Shown here: piece after piece, positions 33,497 to 42,034 of the stretch
How positions within the stretch are numbered: position 1 is the stretch's first letter
Layout of the letters: each line of letters begins with the position of its first letter
Source of the DNA: JAITWN01 sp050486285
Lineage (GTDB): Bacteria; Pseudomonadota; Gammaproteobacteria; SZUA-140
Assembly (NCBI GenBank): GCA_050486285.1
Contig: JBJHCZ010000004.1
Coordinates: forward strand, 101,699-165,698
Direction of reading: 5' to 3'
DNA: 64,000 nt
Made by a program: the position numbers and the translations under genes
Notes under the pieces: model-generated
Database searches by the model: none
The model's input: only the letters and a program-made list of their open reading frames with translations
What the model was told of the DNA's origin: nothing

Positions 33497-35590
33497 TCAC
33501 TTGACCCGCATGCCGGGCCGCGCCCCGTCCTCCGGTCCGATCAGCCAGATCTCGTCGCCACCGGGGCCGGCGGCCAGCACCATGCCCTCGGACACGCCGA
33601 AGCGCATCTTGCGCGGCGCCAGGTTCGCGACGACGACGACCTGGCGGCCGACCAGCGCCGGCGCGGCATAGCGGCCGCGGATGCCGGCGAACACCCGGCG
33701 GCTCTCGCCGTTGCCGATATCCAGGGTCAGTGCCAGCAGTTTGTCGGCGCCCTCGACGTCGCTGGCCTCGACGATGCGGGCGATGCGCAGGTCGATCTTC
33801 GCGAAATCTTCGATGGAGATCTCCCCGGATTTGCCGGGGTTATCGGCGGACCGCGGCGTCTCCTTGCGCGCGGTCCCTGCGGGCGTGGTGGTGGCAGCGG
33901 GCGCGGGCTGCGCCTGGTTCTCCCCGATCAGGGCCTCGATCTGGCGCGGTTCGATCCGCGTCGCGAGGTGTCTGTAGGGTTTGATCGGCCGTCCGAGCAT
34001 GAGTTCAGCATGGCAGTCCCAGCGCGGCGCCGGGGTGTCGAGGAAGGCCTCGACCTCGGCGGCGAGCGCCGGCAGTACCGGCTTCAGGTACAGCGCCAGC
34101 AGGCGGAACGCGTTCAGAGCGGTCGTACAGACCTGCTGCACGCGGGCACGCTCGCCGGCAACATCGGACTTGATGCGGCGCCAGGGCTGTTGCTCATTGA
34201 TCCAGGCGTTGGCGGCATCGGCGAGGTCCATGATCTGGCGCACGGCCTCGCTGTAACGGCGCTCGTCCCAGGCGCGGGCGACCGGGTCGGCGGCCCGTTG
34301 CAGTTGCGCGAGCAGGGCGCGGTCGCCGGCGTCGATGTCGTCGGCGAGGCGGCCGTCGAAATGGCTGTGAATGAACCCGGCGCAGCGGCTCGCGATGTTG
34401 ACGAACTTGCCGACGAGGTCGCTGTTGATGCGCGCGCTGAAATCGTCGAGGTTCAGGTCGAGGTCCTCGATGCGGTCGTTCAGCTTCGCGGCGAAGTAAT
34501 AGCGCAGATATTCCGGATTCAGGTGGTTCAGGAACGAGCGCGCGGTGATGAAGGTGCCGCGCGACTTCGACATCTTCTGGCCGTTGACGGTCAGGAAGCC
34601 GTGCACGAAGATCCGGTCCGGCGTACGGTAGCCGGCGTGGTGCAGCATCGCCGGCCAGAACAGCGCATGGAAATAGAGGATGTCCTTGCCGATGAAGTGA
34701 CACAACCGGGTGTTGCTGTCCGGCCGCCACCAGTCGTCGAAATCGAGGCCGCGCAGCTCGCACAGCCGCAGGAAACTCGCCATGTAGCCGATCGGCGCGT
34801 CGAGCCAGACATAGAGGTACTTGCCGGGCGCGTCCGGGATCTCGAAGCCGAAATAGGGCGCGTCGCGCGAGATGTCCCAGTCCCGCAGACCGGCCTCGAA
34901 CCACTCCGCGAGCTTGTGGCGGGTCTCCGCCTGCAGCGGCGACTCACCGTCGCCGCCGGCGCGGCCGGCGCGCAGCCAGCCCTCGAGGAACTCGCGGCAC
35001 TCGCCGAGGCGGAAGAAATGGTGCTCCGACTGCCTTCGGACCGGCGTTGCGCCGGAGATCGCCGATACCGGATCGATCAGATCGGTCGGTGCGTAGGTCG
35101 CGCCGCACTGCTCGCAGGCATCGCCGTACTGGTCGGCCGCGCCGCAGCGCGGGCAGGTCCCCTTGATATAGCGATCGGGCAGGAACATCTCGCGGACCGG
35201 GTCGTAGAGCTGTTCGATGGACCGCACCTCGATCAGGCCGCGCTCGCGCAGGCGGCGGTAGATCCCCTGCGCGAGGACGCGGTTCTCCTCCGAATTGGTC
35301 GAGTGATAGTGGTCGAAGGCCACATGAAATGCAGTGAAATCCTCGAGATGCTCGCGCTGCATGCGCTCGATCAGGGCCTCCGGCGTGATGCCTTCCTGTT
35401 CGGCGCGCAGCATTACCGGCGTACCGTGGGTATCATCGGCGCAGACATAGAGGCACTGGTGGCCGCGGAGCTTCTGGAAACGCACCCAGATGTCGGTCTG
35501 GATGTACTCGACCAGGTGGCCGATGTGGATCGATCCGTTCGCGTAGGGCAGGGCGCTGGTGACCAGTATTCTTCCAGGTTTTTCGGACAT
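33497..35590 (-). CDS. metG: Methionyl-tRNA synthetase
   Basis: This 697-residue class I synthetase shows HIGH at residues 22-25 (GSIHIGHLVEY) and a zinc knuckle with C146, C149, C159 and C162. KMSKSRGTF lies near residue 345, with an anticodon-binding helical domain after it. A C-terminal EMAP/tRNA-binding domain for dimerisation begins near ISIEDFAKIDLRIARI. Length and domains equal E. coli MetG. Upstream is a perfect TATAAT (35629-35634, minus strand) in the spacer shared with apbC. Confidence 0.96.
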   Translation of the reverse strand: MSEKPGRILVTSALPYANGSIHIGHLVEYIQTDIWVRFQKLRGHQCLYVCADDTHGTPVMLRAEQEGITPEALIERMQREHLEDFTAFHVAFDHYHSTNSEENRVLAQGIYRRLRERGLIEVRSIEQLYDPVREMFLPDRYIKGTCPRCGAADQYGDACEQCGATYAPTDLIDPVSAISGATPVRRQSEHHFFRLGECREFLEGWLRAGRAGGDGESPLQAETRHKLAEWFEAGLRDWDISRDAPYFGFEIPDAPGKYLYVWLDAPIGYMASFLRLCELRGLDFDDWWRPDSNTRLCHFIGKDILYFHALFWPAMLHHAGYRTPDRIFVHGFLTVNGQKMSKSRGTFITARSFLNHLNPEYLRYYFAAKLNDRIEDLDLNLDDFSARINSDLVGKFVNIASRCAGFIHSHFDGRLADDIDAGDRALLAQLQRAADPVARAWDERRYSEAVRQIMDLADAANAWINEQQPWRRIKSDVAGERARVQQVCTTALNAFRLLALYLKPVLPALAAEVEAFLDTPAPRWDCHAELMLGRPIKPYRHLATRIEPRQIEALIGENQAQPAPAATTTPAGTARKETPRSADNPGKSGEISIEDFAKIDLRIARIVEASDVEGADKLLALTLDIGNGESRRVFAGIRGRYAAPALVGRQVVVVANLAPRKMRFGVSEGMVLAAGPGGDEIWLIGPEDGARPGMRVK

Positions 35591-35628
35591 CTCGCTCGGC
35601 CGGGAAAAGGGGGCGGATAAAATGCGTT

Positions 35629-35663
35629 ATTATAACTTGATCCGGCGCCACTTGGTGTAGAAT
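35629..35663. promoter_or_regulatory. Divergent promoter region between metG and apbC
   Basis: On the minus strand a perfect TATAAT (35629-35634) lies 39 bases before the metG start, without a clear -35. On the plus strand TTGATC (35637-35642) and TAGAAT (35658-35663) are 15 bp apart, which is short. The two promoters would overlap, so metG and apbC may compete for polymerase. Confidence 0.4.
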
Positions 35664-35724
35664 CTGCGGTCTTCGGGCCAGCCCGCATACGGGAACTGAC
35701 CCCTGACGGTCAAGGAGTGCAAGC

Positions 35725-36816
35725 ATGGCAGAGACCTCGCGACTGCAGGTCGAAATGGCGATCAAGGGGTACGTCGACCCCTATCTGGGCAAGGATCTCG
35801 TGTCCGCGTCGGCGGTGCGGGACATCGTCGTCGACGGCCGCCGCGCGCGCGTGCGTATCGCGCTCGGCTTCCCGGCGCGCGGCTATCACGACGCGCTGCG
35901 CGCGGCGCTGCGCGCGCGCATCGAAGCCATCGACGGCATCGACGGCGCCGACATCGAGATCGACAGCAGCGTGATCACCCACGCAGTGCAGAAGGGCGTC
36001 AAGCCGATCCCGAACATTCGCAACATCATCGCCGTCGCCTCCGGCAAGGGCGGCGTCGGCAAGTCCACGACGGCGGTCAACCTCGCGCTCGCGCTCGCCG
36101 CCGAAGGCGCAACCGCCGGCATCCTCGACGCCGACATCTACGGCCCCAGCCAGCCGCGCATGCTCGGCTCGAAAGAGCGCCCGAAATCGATCGACGGCCG
36201 CTCGATGGAGCCGGTCATCGCCCACGGCATCCAGTCGATGTCGATCGGCTACCTCGTCGACGAGGAATCGCCGATGATCTGGCGCGGCCCGATGGTGACC
36301 CAGGCCCTCGAACAACTACTGCGCGAGACCCGCTGGCAGCCGATGGACTACCTCGTCATCGACCTGCCCCCCGGCACCGGCGACATCCAGCTCACACTGT
36401 CGCAGAAGATCCCGGTCAGCGGCGCCGTCATCGTCACAACCCCGCAGGACATCGCGCTGCTCGACGCGCGCAAGGCGCTGAAGATGTTCGAGCGCGTCGA
36501 CGTCACCGTGCTCGGCATCATCGAGAACATGAGCATCCACGTCTGCAGCCAGTGCGGCCACCAGGAACCGATCTTCGGCGAGGGCGGCGGCCGCGCGATG
36601 GCCGACCAGTATCACGTCGATCTGCTCGGCCAGTTGCCGCTCGACCGCCGCATCCGCGAAGAGGCCGACGGCGGCAACCCGAGCGTCGTCACCGACCCCG
36701 ACAACGCGATCGCGCAGGCCTACCGCGAGATCGCCCGCAAGGTCGCCGCGAAGCTGTCGCTGCAGGCCAAGGACTACAGCGCCAAGATCCCGAACATCGT
36801 GATCGAGCAGACCTGA
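35725..36816 (+). CDS. apbC: Iron-sulfur cluster carrier ApbC/Mrp
   Basis: This 363-residue P-loop ATPase transfers Fe-S clusters to apoproteins. An N-terminal MIP18/DUF59-like domain (~1-90) precedes the deviant Walker A GKGGVGKST (~108-116). ILDADIYGPSQPRMLG, DYLVIDLPPGTGD and the cluster-binding CxxC (HVCSQCGHQEPIFG) follow. It begins at the ATG at 35725 after AAGGAG. The long palindromic element at 36840 follows its stop. Confidence 0.94.
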   Translation: MAETSRLQVEMAIKGYVDPYLGKDLVSASAVRDIVVDGRRARVRIALGFPARGYHDALRAALRARIEAIDGIDGADIEIDSSVITHAVQKGVKPIPNIRNIIAVASGKGGVGKSTTAVNLALALAAEGATAGILDADIYGPSQPRMLGSKERPKSIDGRSMEPVIAHGIQSMSIGYLVDEESPMIWRGPMVTQALEQLLRETRWQPMDYLVIDLPPGTGDIQLTLSQKIPVSGAVIVTTPQDIALLDARKALKMFERVDVTVLGIIENMSIHVCSQCGHQEPIFGEGGGRAMADQYHVDLLGQLPLDRRIREEADGGNPSVVTDPDNAIAQAYREIARKVAAKLSLQAKDYSAKIPNIVIEQT

Positions 36817-36839
36817 GAGTCGAGCGACTGCCGAGGCGA

Positions 36840-36953
36840 GTGTCCGGGCGGGGGTTGCCTGTGACAGGACCCTCGGCCGCAGGGATGCGGCCGTGGAGCC
36901 TACAGGGACGTATTCACGGCGTGTCCTGTCACAGGCAACCCCCGCCCGGACAC
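36840..36953. repeat. Palindromic element, core A, copy 1
   Basis: A perfect 31-base inverted repeat (36840-36870 with 36923-36953) encloses a 52-base core. The core contains CGGCCGCAGGGATGCGGCCG, itself a hairpin, then GTGGAGCCTACAGGGACGTA. The core recurs at 57540-57633 (reversed, with an insertion) and at 63946-64000, while the arms are different at each place. It lies between apbC and dcd, both on the plus strand, leaving 29 bases before the dcd start. Confidence 0.8.
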
Positions 36954-36982
36954 GGATTCAGAACCACAATACAGGATAACGA

Positions 36983-37555
36983 ATGACCATGAGCATCAAG
37001 TCAGACCGCTGGATCCGCGAGATGGCCGAGAAGCACGGCATGATCGAGCCGTTCGAGCCGCGCCAGGTCAGGGAGAACAAGGGCGGCAGCGTGATCTCCT
37101 ACGGCACCTCGAGCTACGGCTACGACATCCGCTGCGCCGACGACTTCAAGATCTTCACCAACATCAACTCCGCGGTCGTCGACCCCAAGAACTTCGACTC
37201 CAACAGCTTCGTCGACATCCGCTCCGACGTCTGCATCATCCCGCCGAACTCCTTCGCCCTCGCGCGCACCGTCGAATACTTCCGCATCCCGCGCAGCGTC
37301 CTCACCATCTGCCTCGGCAAGAGCACCTACGCGCGCTGCGGCATCATCGTCAACGTCACCCCGCTCGAACCCGAATGGGAAGGCCACGTCACCCTCGAGT
37401 TCTCGAACACCACGCCGCTGCCGGCCAAGATCTACGCCAACGAAGGCGTCGCCCAGGTCCTGTTCTTCGAATCGGATGAAGTCTGCGAGACCTCGTACGC
37501 GGACCGCGCCGGCAAGTACCAGGGCCAGCGCGGCGTCACCCTGCCCAAGGCCTGA
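36983..37555 (+). CDS. dcd: dCTP deaminase
   Basis: This enzyme deaminates dCTP to dUTP for thymidylate synthesis and is a homotrimer. The 190 residues show SYGTSSYGYDIRCADDFKIF, CLGKSTYARCGIIVNVTPLE and the C-terminal lid GKYQGQRGVTLPKA. The catalytic Glu lies in EWEGHVTLEFSN. This is the bacterial form without dUTPase fusion. The stop adjoins the left arm of the 37557 palindrome. Confidence 0.96.
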   Translation: MTMSIKSDRWIREMAEKHGMIEPFEPRQVRENKGGSVISYGTSSYGYDIRCADDFKIFTNINSAVVDPKNFDSNSFVDIRSDVCIIPPNSFALARTVEYFRIPRSVLTICLGKSTYARCGIIVNVTPLEPEWEGHVTLEFSNTTPLPAKIYANEGVAQVLFFESDEVCETSYADRAGKYQGQRGVTLPKA

Positions 37556-37556
37556 C

Positions 37557-37707
37557 GTCGTTAGCAGGCAGTTGAAAGCGCCCGGCGGGTTTTCTCCGCG
37601 AATGGCTCGCCTCGCTGCCGCTGCGCGGCACCCTTCGGGCTCCGGCGAGGCTGCGCTTGACTTCGCTGCGTAAACCCGCCGGGCGCTTTCAACTGCCTGC
37701 TAACGAC
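37557..37707. repeat. Palindromic element, core B, at a convergent gene junction
   Basis: A perfect 36-base inverted repeat (37557-37592 with 37672-37707) encloses a 79-base core rich in GC and with its own internal pairing (GCCTCGCTGCCG...CGGCGAGG). The core is unrelated to core A. The left arm starts 2 bases after the dcd stop, and the right arm contains the stop codon of the opposing DUF3108 gene. It can act as a two-way terminator or form a large cruciform. Confidence 0.8.
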
Positions 37708-38452
37708 CGCGCTCGATCGCCGATACCGTCACCGCGACCATGCGCCGATCGCGATGCTGTTCCAGCCGCACCGGCAGATAGCCGAGGTCGATCGCGCACC
37801 AGATCACCGTGCGGCGATCACCATGCATGCGCTCGAGCTTGATCGTCTTCAGCCGGCCGACCGGCGTACGCAGTTCCTCGCGACCGACGACCTCGTAGCG
37901 GTATATCTTGAGTTCGCCGCCGTCGGCGACGTGGTACTCGCGACCGATCCCGCCGTCCTGCATGTCCAGCATCATCGTGTACTGGTAGAGCAGCTTGTCC
38001 TGGGCGTCGTCCGGAATCTTCATCTGCCACGGATCGTTGTTCACGGTATTCGTCACCGAACCCCGGTCCCAGTCGAAATCGAGCACGACGTGACGCTCAT
38101 CCTTGCGTCCGGTATGGTGATACTCGTACTTCAGCGGGCGCGGACGCTCCGCCACATATTCCCAGATGCTGCGCTCGACGATGTGGTCGCGCAGCACCGT
38201 TGACAGGAAGCCGGCGGGCTTCGAGACCGATTCGAGGACCCAGGTGCCGTTGGCGCCGCGGCGCAGGCTGCGCTCCATGCGCGCGAGCAGCATCGAGTTG
38301 TGCCTGACCTCGTAACGGACCGTGAAGGGTTCGAGCGGCGCGGCCGCCTCGACCGCGGGCGGCCAGGCCGGGAGCAACGCGAGCGTCACGGCGACCGCCG
38401 CCGCGCGCAGCAGGACGCCGCCGGCGTGGTCAGCCCGGGCTGGCGTCGTCAT
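37700..38452 (-). CDS. DUF3108 periplasmic protein
   Basis: This 250-residue protein has a signal peptide (GGVLLRAAAVAVTLALLPAWP...VEAAA) and a beta-rich body: FTVRYEVRHNSMLLARMERSL, KPLKYEYHHTGRK-like RPLKYEYHHTGRKD, and LGYLPVRLEQHRDRRMVAV. This is the DUF3108 pattern, whose function is unknown. It often follows purN in this group. The ATG at 38452 overlaps the purN end; a GTG at 38470 is possible. The stop lies within the palindrome arm. Confidence 0.82.
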   Translation of the reverse strand: MTTPARADHAGGVLLRAAAVAVTLALLPAWPPAVEAAAPLEPFTVRYEVRHNSMLLARMERSLRRGANGTWVLESVSKPAGFLSTVLRDHIVERSIWEYVAERPRPLKYEYHHTGRKDERHVVLDFDWDRGSVTNTVNNDPWQMKIPDDAQDKLLYQYTMMLDMQDGGIGREYHVADGGELKIYRYEVVGREELRTPVGRLKTIKLERMHGDRRTVIWCAIDLGYLPVRLEQHRDRRMVAVTVSAIERGR

Positions 38453-39149
38453 GGCCGGCCTGCGGTTCACCGGTGTCGTTGACCTCGTCGAAATCGAGCG
38501 GCGCCGCCAGCGGGCGGCCGTCGAACAGGATGCGGCCGTTCCGCAGTCGCAGCCGGCCCTCGGCGAACCAGCGGATCGCGAGCGGGTACATCCGGTGTTC
38601 GAGCGCGAGCACCCGGGCCGCGAGCGCGGCCGGATCGTCGCCGCGTCGCACCGGCACCCGCCCCCGGATGACCACGGGACCGCCGTCGAGCTCGTCGGTG
38701 ACGAAGTGCACGCTGGCGCCGTGCTCGGCGGCGCCGGCCTCCAGCGCGCGCCGATGGGTATTCAGGCCCGGAAAGGCCGGCAGCAGGGACGGATGGATAT
38801 TGAGCAGCCGACCGTCGAATGCGCTGACGAAATCCGGCGCGAGGATGCGCATATAGCCGGCCAGCACGACGAGGTCAGGCGCCAGCCCGACGACGCGATT
38901 CAGCAATGCGCGATCGAAATCCGCGCGCCCGCTGCACGCAGCCGGATCGACGACGACCGCGGCAATGCCGGCCCGGGCGGCACGGTCGAGCGCCTGCGCC
39001 TGCGGCCGGTCGCTGACCACCGCGCGGATCGTCGCGGGGATCCCGCCGCGCGTCGCGGCATCGATGATCGCCTGGAGATTGCTGCCGCGGCCCGAGGCCA
39101 GCACGACCAGCGCCGGCGGCGCCCGCCGCGTTTCAGGTGATGACGACAC
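38430..39149 (-). CDS. purN: Phosphoribosylglycinamide formyltransferase
   Basis: PurN formylates GAR with 10-formyl-THF in purine synthesis. Motifs are LVVLASGRGSNLQAII, VVLAGYMRIL, LLNIHPSLLPAFPGLNTHRR (catalytic Asn/His) and ASVHFVTDELDGGPVV (catalytic Asp). I place the start at GTG 39149, overlapping the purM stop by 17 bases, because conserved sequence begins a few residues later and no ATG is near. That gives 239 residues; the C-terminal tail is slightly long. Confidence 0.92.
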   Translation of the reverse strand: MSSSPETRRAPPALVVLASGRGSNLQAIIDAATRGGIPATIRAVVSDRPQAQALDRAARAGIAAVVVDPAACSGRADFDRALLNRVVGLAPDLVVLAGYMRILAPDFVSAFDGRLLNIHPSLLPAFPGLNTHRRALEAGAAEHGASVHFVTDELDGGPVVIRGRVPVRRGDDPAALAARVLALEHRMYPLAIRWFAEGRLRLRNGRILFDGRPLAAPLDFDEVNDTGEPQAGHDDASPG

Positions 39150-40185
39150 GTGGCGCGTTCGGCTGGCGCGACGCGAGATGGCCGATCCGCCAGGCGGTTT
39201 CACCGTTGCCGGCGAGCTGCGCGAGCGCCTTGTCGACATCGCCGGCGGGCACCGCGATGACCATGCCGATGCCGCAGTTGAACGTCCGCGCCATCTCGTC
39301 CGCGGCCACGTTGCCCTGCCGCTGCAGCCAGTCGAAGATCGCCGGGCGCGTCCAGCTCGCGCCGTCGATGACCGCCTGGACATCGTCCGGGATCACGCGG
39401 GGGATATTCTCGGTGAGTCCGCCACCCGTGATATGGGCGATCGAACGGACATCGACCGCCTCGATCAGCGCCAGTACGCTCTTCACATAGATGCGGGTCG
39501 GCGCCAGCAGTGCCTCGCCGAGCGTACCGTCGCCGAACGGCGCCGACAGGTCGGCCTTGCGGGTCTCGATGATCTTGCGGATCAGCGAATAGCCGTTCGA
39601 GTGCGGACCGCTCGACGCCAGCCCGATCAGCGCATCGCCGGCCTGCGCACGCGTGCCGTCGATGATCGCGCTCTTCTCGACGACGCCGACGCAGAAGCCG
39701 GCGAGATCATAGTCGCCGTCGCCGTACATGCCCGGCATCTCGGCGGTCTCGCCGCCGATCAGCGCCGCGCCGGCCTGCTCGCAGCCGGCGCCGATGCCGC
39801 GGATCACGTCGGCGGCGACATCGACGTCGAGCCGGCCGGTCGCATAGTAATCGAGAAAGAACAGCGGCTCCGCGCCCTGGACCACGAGGTCGTTGACGCA
39901 CATCGCGACCAGATCGATGCCGACCGTGTCGTGCCGCCCCAGCGTGATTGCGAGGCGCAGCTTGGTGCCGACGCCGTCGGTGCCCGACACCAGCACCGGT
40001 TCACGATAACGATCGAGCGGCAGCTCGAACAGGGCGCCGAAACCGCCGAGCCCGGCCATGACGCCGGGCCGCGCCGTGCGCTTCGCGACCGGCTTGATGC
40101 GCTCGACGAGGCGCGCGCCGGCATCGATGTCGACGCCGGCATCGCGATAACTGAGTGATGCGGTAGGGGTGTCGTCCTGGCTCAC
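39133..40185 (-). CDS. purM: Phosphoribosylformylglycinamidine cyclo-ligase
   Basis: This is AIR synthase, 350 residues. It shows LSYRDAGVDIDAGARLVERIK, GFGALFELP, LVSGTDGVGTKLRLA, GIDLVAMCVNDLVVQGAEPL, GGETAEMPGMY and HITGGGLTENIPRV. The GTG at 40185 is chosen because the family starts there; the frame stays open far upstream but without similarity. It forms a coupled purM-purN pair. TACAAT on the minus strand near 40230 could be its -10. Confidence 0.95.
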   Translation of the reverse strand: MSQDDTPTASLSYRDAGVDIDAGARLVERIKPVAKRTARPGVMAGLGGFGALFELPLDRYREPVLVSGTDGVGTKLRLAITLGRHDTVGIDLVAMCVNDLVVQGAEPLFFLDYYATGRLDVDVAADVIRGIGAGCEQAGAALIGGETAEMPGMYGDGDYDLAGFCVGVVEKSAIIDGTRAQAGDALIGLASSGPHSNGYSLIRKIIETRKADLSAPFGDGTLGEALLAPTRIYVKSVLALIEAVDVRSIAHITGGGLTENIPRVIPDDVQAVIDGASWTRPAIFDWLQRQGNVAADEMARTFNCGIGMVIAVPAGDVDKALAQLAGNGETAWRIGHLASRQPNAPRVVIT

Positions 40186-40345
40186 GGGAGTGCGTTCTTG
40201 TTGCGTGATTCGGGGTGTCCGCGAGCCGCAATTGTAACCCATATCCCGGTGGCAGGGACACCGTGGAACGCCTCCTTGAGCAGCGGCGTGTAGTCCGGAT
40301 GGTGGCCATGCGGTATCATGCAGCGTTTGCGCCGGTGGATGCAGA

Positions 40346-41467
40346 ATGATGCGTGTGAAGTCGCCAGCAGGCAGGGGAAGCGGATGGATCGCGCGCGGCC
40401 TGATCGTCGCGCTCGCGCTGTTCGGCTGCGCCCTGGTTGCGCAGGCCGATGAACTGTATGAATCCCAGGTCCCGGTGAGCGGCCAGCAGGACCGGGAACG
40501 CACCCGCGCGCTGCGCGCCGCCTTCGAACAGGTCCTGCTCAAGGTCACCGGCCGGCGCGACAGCGCCCAGGCGCCGGCGATCGAGGCCGCGTTGCGCCAG
40601 CCGATGCGCTATGTCCAGCAGTTCCTTTACCTCCCGCTGCCCGACGACAAGACCGGCGAGCGCATGCGCGCGGACGGCCATCGCGAACTGCTGCGCGTTC
40701 GCTTCGACGTCAATGCCGTCAATCAACTGCTGCGCGAAGCCGGCCTGGCGCAATGGGGGCGCACGCGCCCGGTCACGCTGATGTGGCTCGCGGTCGAGGA
40801 TCGCGGCGAGCGCTGGCTGCTCGGCGGCGATGCCCGCACCGACATGCGCGCGGCCGCGGAACGCGAGGCGCGCGCGCGCGGCATCCCGGTGTTGCTGCCG
40901 CTGATGGACCTCGAGGACCGCAGGGAACTGCATTTCACCGATGTCTGGGGCAACTTCCAGGATTCGCTGTTGCGCGCCTCGGAACGCTACCAGCCGGGCG
41001 CGGTGCTGGCTGGACGGCTGCTGCACGGAGCCGGCGGCGGCTGGAGCGCGCGCTGGTCGTTATATCATGACGGCAATGCCGATCACTGGTCGGCCGCTGC
41101 GGAGGACTGGGAAGGATTGCTCGCCGCCGGTATCAACGGCGCCGCAGACCTGCTCGCCGCCCGGCATGCGCGCATCATCAGCGCCGACGGCCGCCAGTCC
41201 ATCGACCTCGTCGTCACCGATGTCCGCGGCATCGACGGATATGAGCGCGCGATGAAATATCTCGCCGGCCTCGATCCGGTCGAGCGCATCCAGGTGGTCG
41301 GCCTCGAGGCCGACCAGGTGCGCTTTCGGCTCGCCCTGAGCGGCGATCGCGAAACGCTCGTACGCCTGATCGGCTTCGGTTCCGCGCTGGTGCCGCAGCC
41401 GCCCGGACCGGGGCGGTCGCCGGACGGCGGCGGCAGCCAGGAGCTCAGCTATCGACTGCTGCCGTGA
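40346..41467 (+). CDS. DUF2066 domain secreted protein
   Basis: This 373-residue protein has an N-terminal signal (GLIVALALFGCALVAQA). The DUF2066 body follows (ELYESQVPVSGQQDRERTRALRAAFEQVLLKVTGRRD, MRYVQQFLYLPLPD). The function is unknown. It regularly sits between purM and a CDP-alcohol transferase/PerM/Hda cluster in gammaproteobacteria, exactly as here. The stop overlaps the GTG of the next gene. Confidence 0.85.
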   Translation: MMRVKSPAGRGSGWIARGLIVALALFGCALVAQADELYESQVPVSGQQDRERTRALRAAFEQVLLKVTGRRDSAQAPAIEAALRQPMRYVQQFLYLPLPDDKTGERMRADGHRELLRVRFDVNAVNQLLREAGLAQWGRTRPVTLMWLAVEDRGERWLLGGDARTDMRAAAEREARARGIPVLLPLMDLEDRRELHFTDVWGNFQDSLLRASERYQPGAVLAGRLLHGAGGGWSARWSLYHDGNADHWSAAAEDWEGLLAAGINGAADLLAARHARIISADGRQSIDLVVTDVRGIDGYERAMKYLAGLDPVERIQVVGLEADQVRFRLALSGDRETLVRLIGFGSALVPQPPGPGRSPDGGGSQELSYRLLP

Positions 41468-42024
41468 CCCGCGCCGATATCCCCAACCTCATCAGCATGG
41501 CGCGCGTCTTCCTGGTCCTGCCGACCGTGATGGCGCTGATGAACGAGCAGTTCCTGCTTGCGCTGCTGCTATACACGATCGCCGGCATCTCCGACGGACT
41601 CGACGGCTATATCGCGAAGCGTTACCGGTGGACCAGCCGCCTCGGTTCGATACTCGACCCGCTGGCCGACAAGCTGCTGCTGGTCGGGACCTATGTCGCG
41701 CTGGCCTGGCTGGAGCTGATCCCCGTCTGGCTGACCGTCGCGGTGGTCGCCCGCGACCTGCTGATCCTCGCCGGCGCCGGGCTCTATCACCTGCTGATCG
41801 GCAAGTACGAAATGGAGCCGACCCTGATCAGCAAGCTCAACACCGTCGCGCAGATCTCGCTCGGCCTGCTGACGGTGTTCTCCGCCGGCGTCATCGCCGT
41901 GCCGGAGGCCTTGCTGGACTGGCTGGTGCTGTTCGTGTTCGGCACCACGGTATTGAGCGGCTTCGACTACCTGTGGATCTGGAGCCGGCGCGCCTGGCGC
42001 GCCCGTTCGGAGAAGGCTTCATGA
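41464..42024 (+). CDS. CDP-alcohol phosphatidyltransferase (PgsA-like)
   Basis: This 186-residue membrane enzyme has the CDP-alcohol motif D-G-x2-A-R/K-x8-G-x3-D-x3-D, read as DGLDGYIAKRYRWTSRLG then SILDPLADK. About five helices are present. It is likely a phosphatidylglycerophosphate synthase-like protein, but a second PgsA may exist elsewhere, so I leave the symbol empty. The GTG start overlaps the previous stop. Confidence 0.85.
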   Translation: MTRADIPNLISMARVFLVLPTVMALMNEQFLLALLLYTIAGISDGLDGYIAKRYRWTSRLGSILDPLADKLLLVGTYVALAWLELIPVWLTVAVVARDLLILAGAGLYHLLIGKYEMEPTLISKLNTVAQISLGLLTVFSAGVIAVPEALLDWLVLFVFGTTVLSGFDYLWIWSRRAWRARSEKAS

Positions 42025-42034
42025 GCATGCGCGC

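Noticed and set aside
36841..36982. Core-A element as an ordinary rho-independent terminator of apbC
   Set aside because: The loop is 52 bases with its own structure, no T-run follows, and another copy lies between divergent genes where no terminator is needed.
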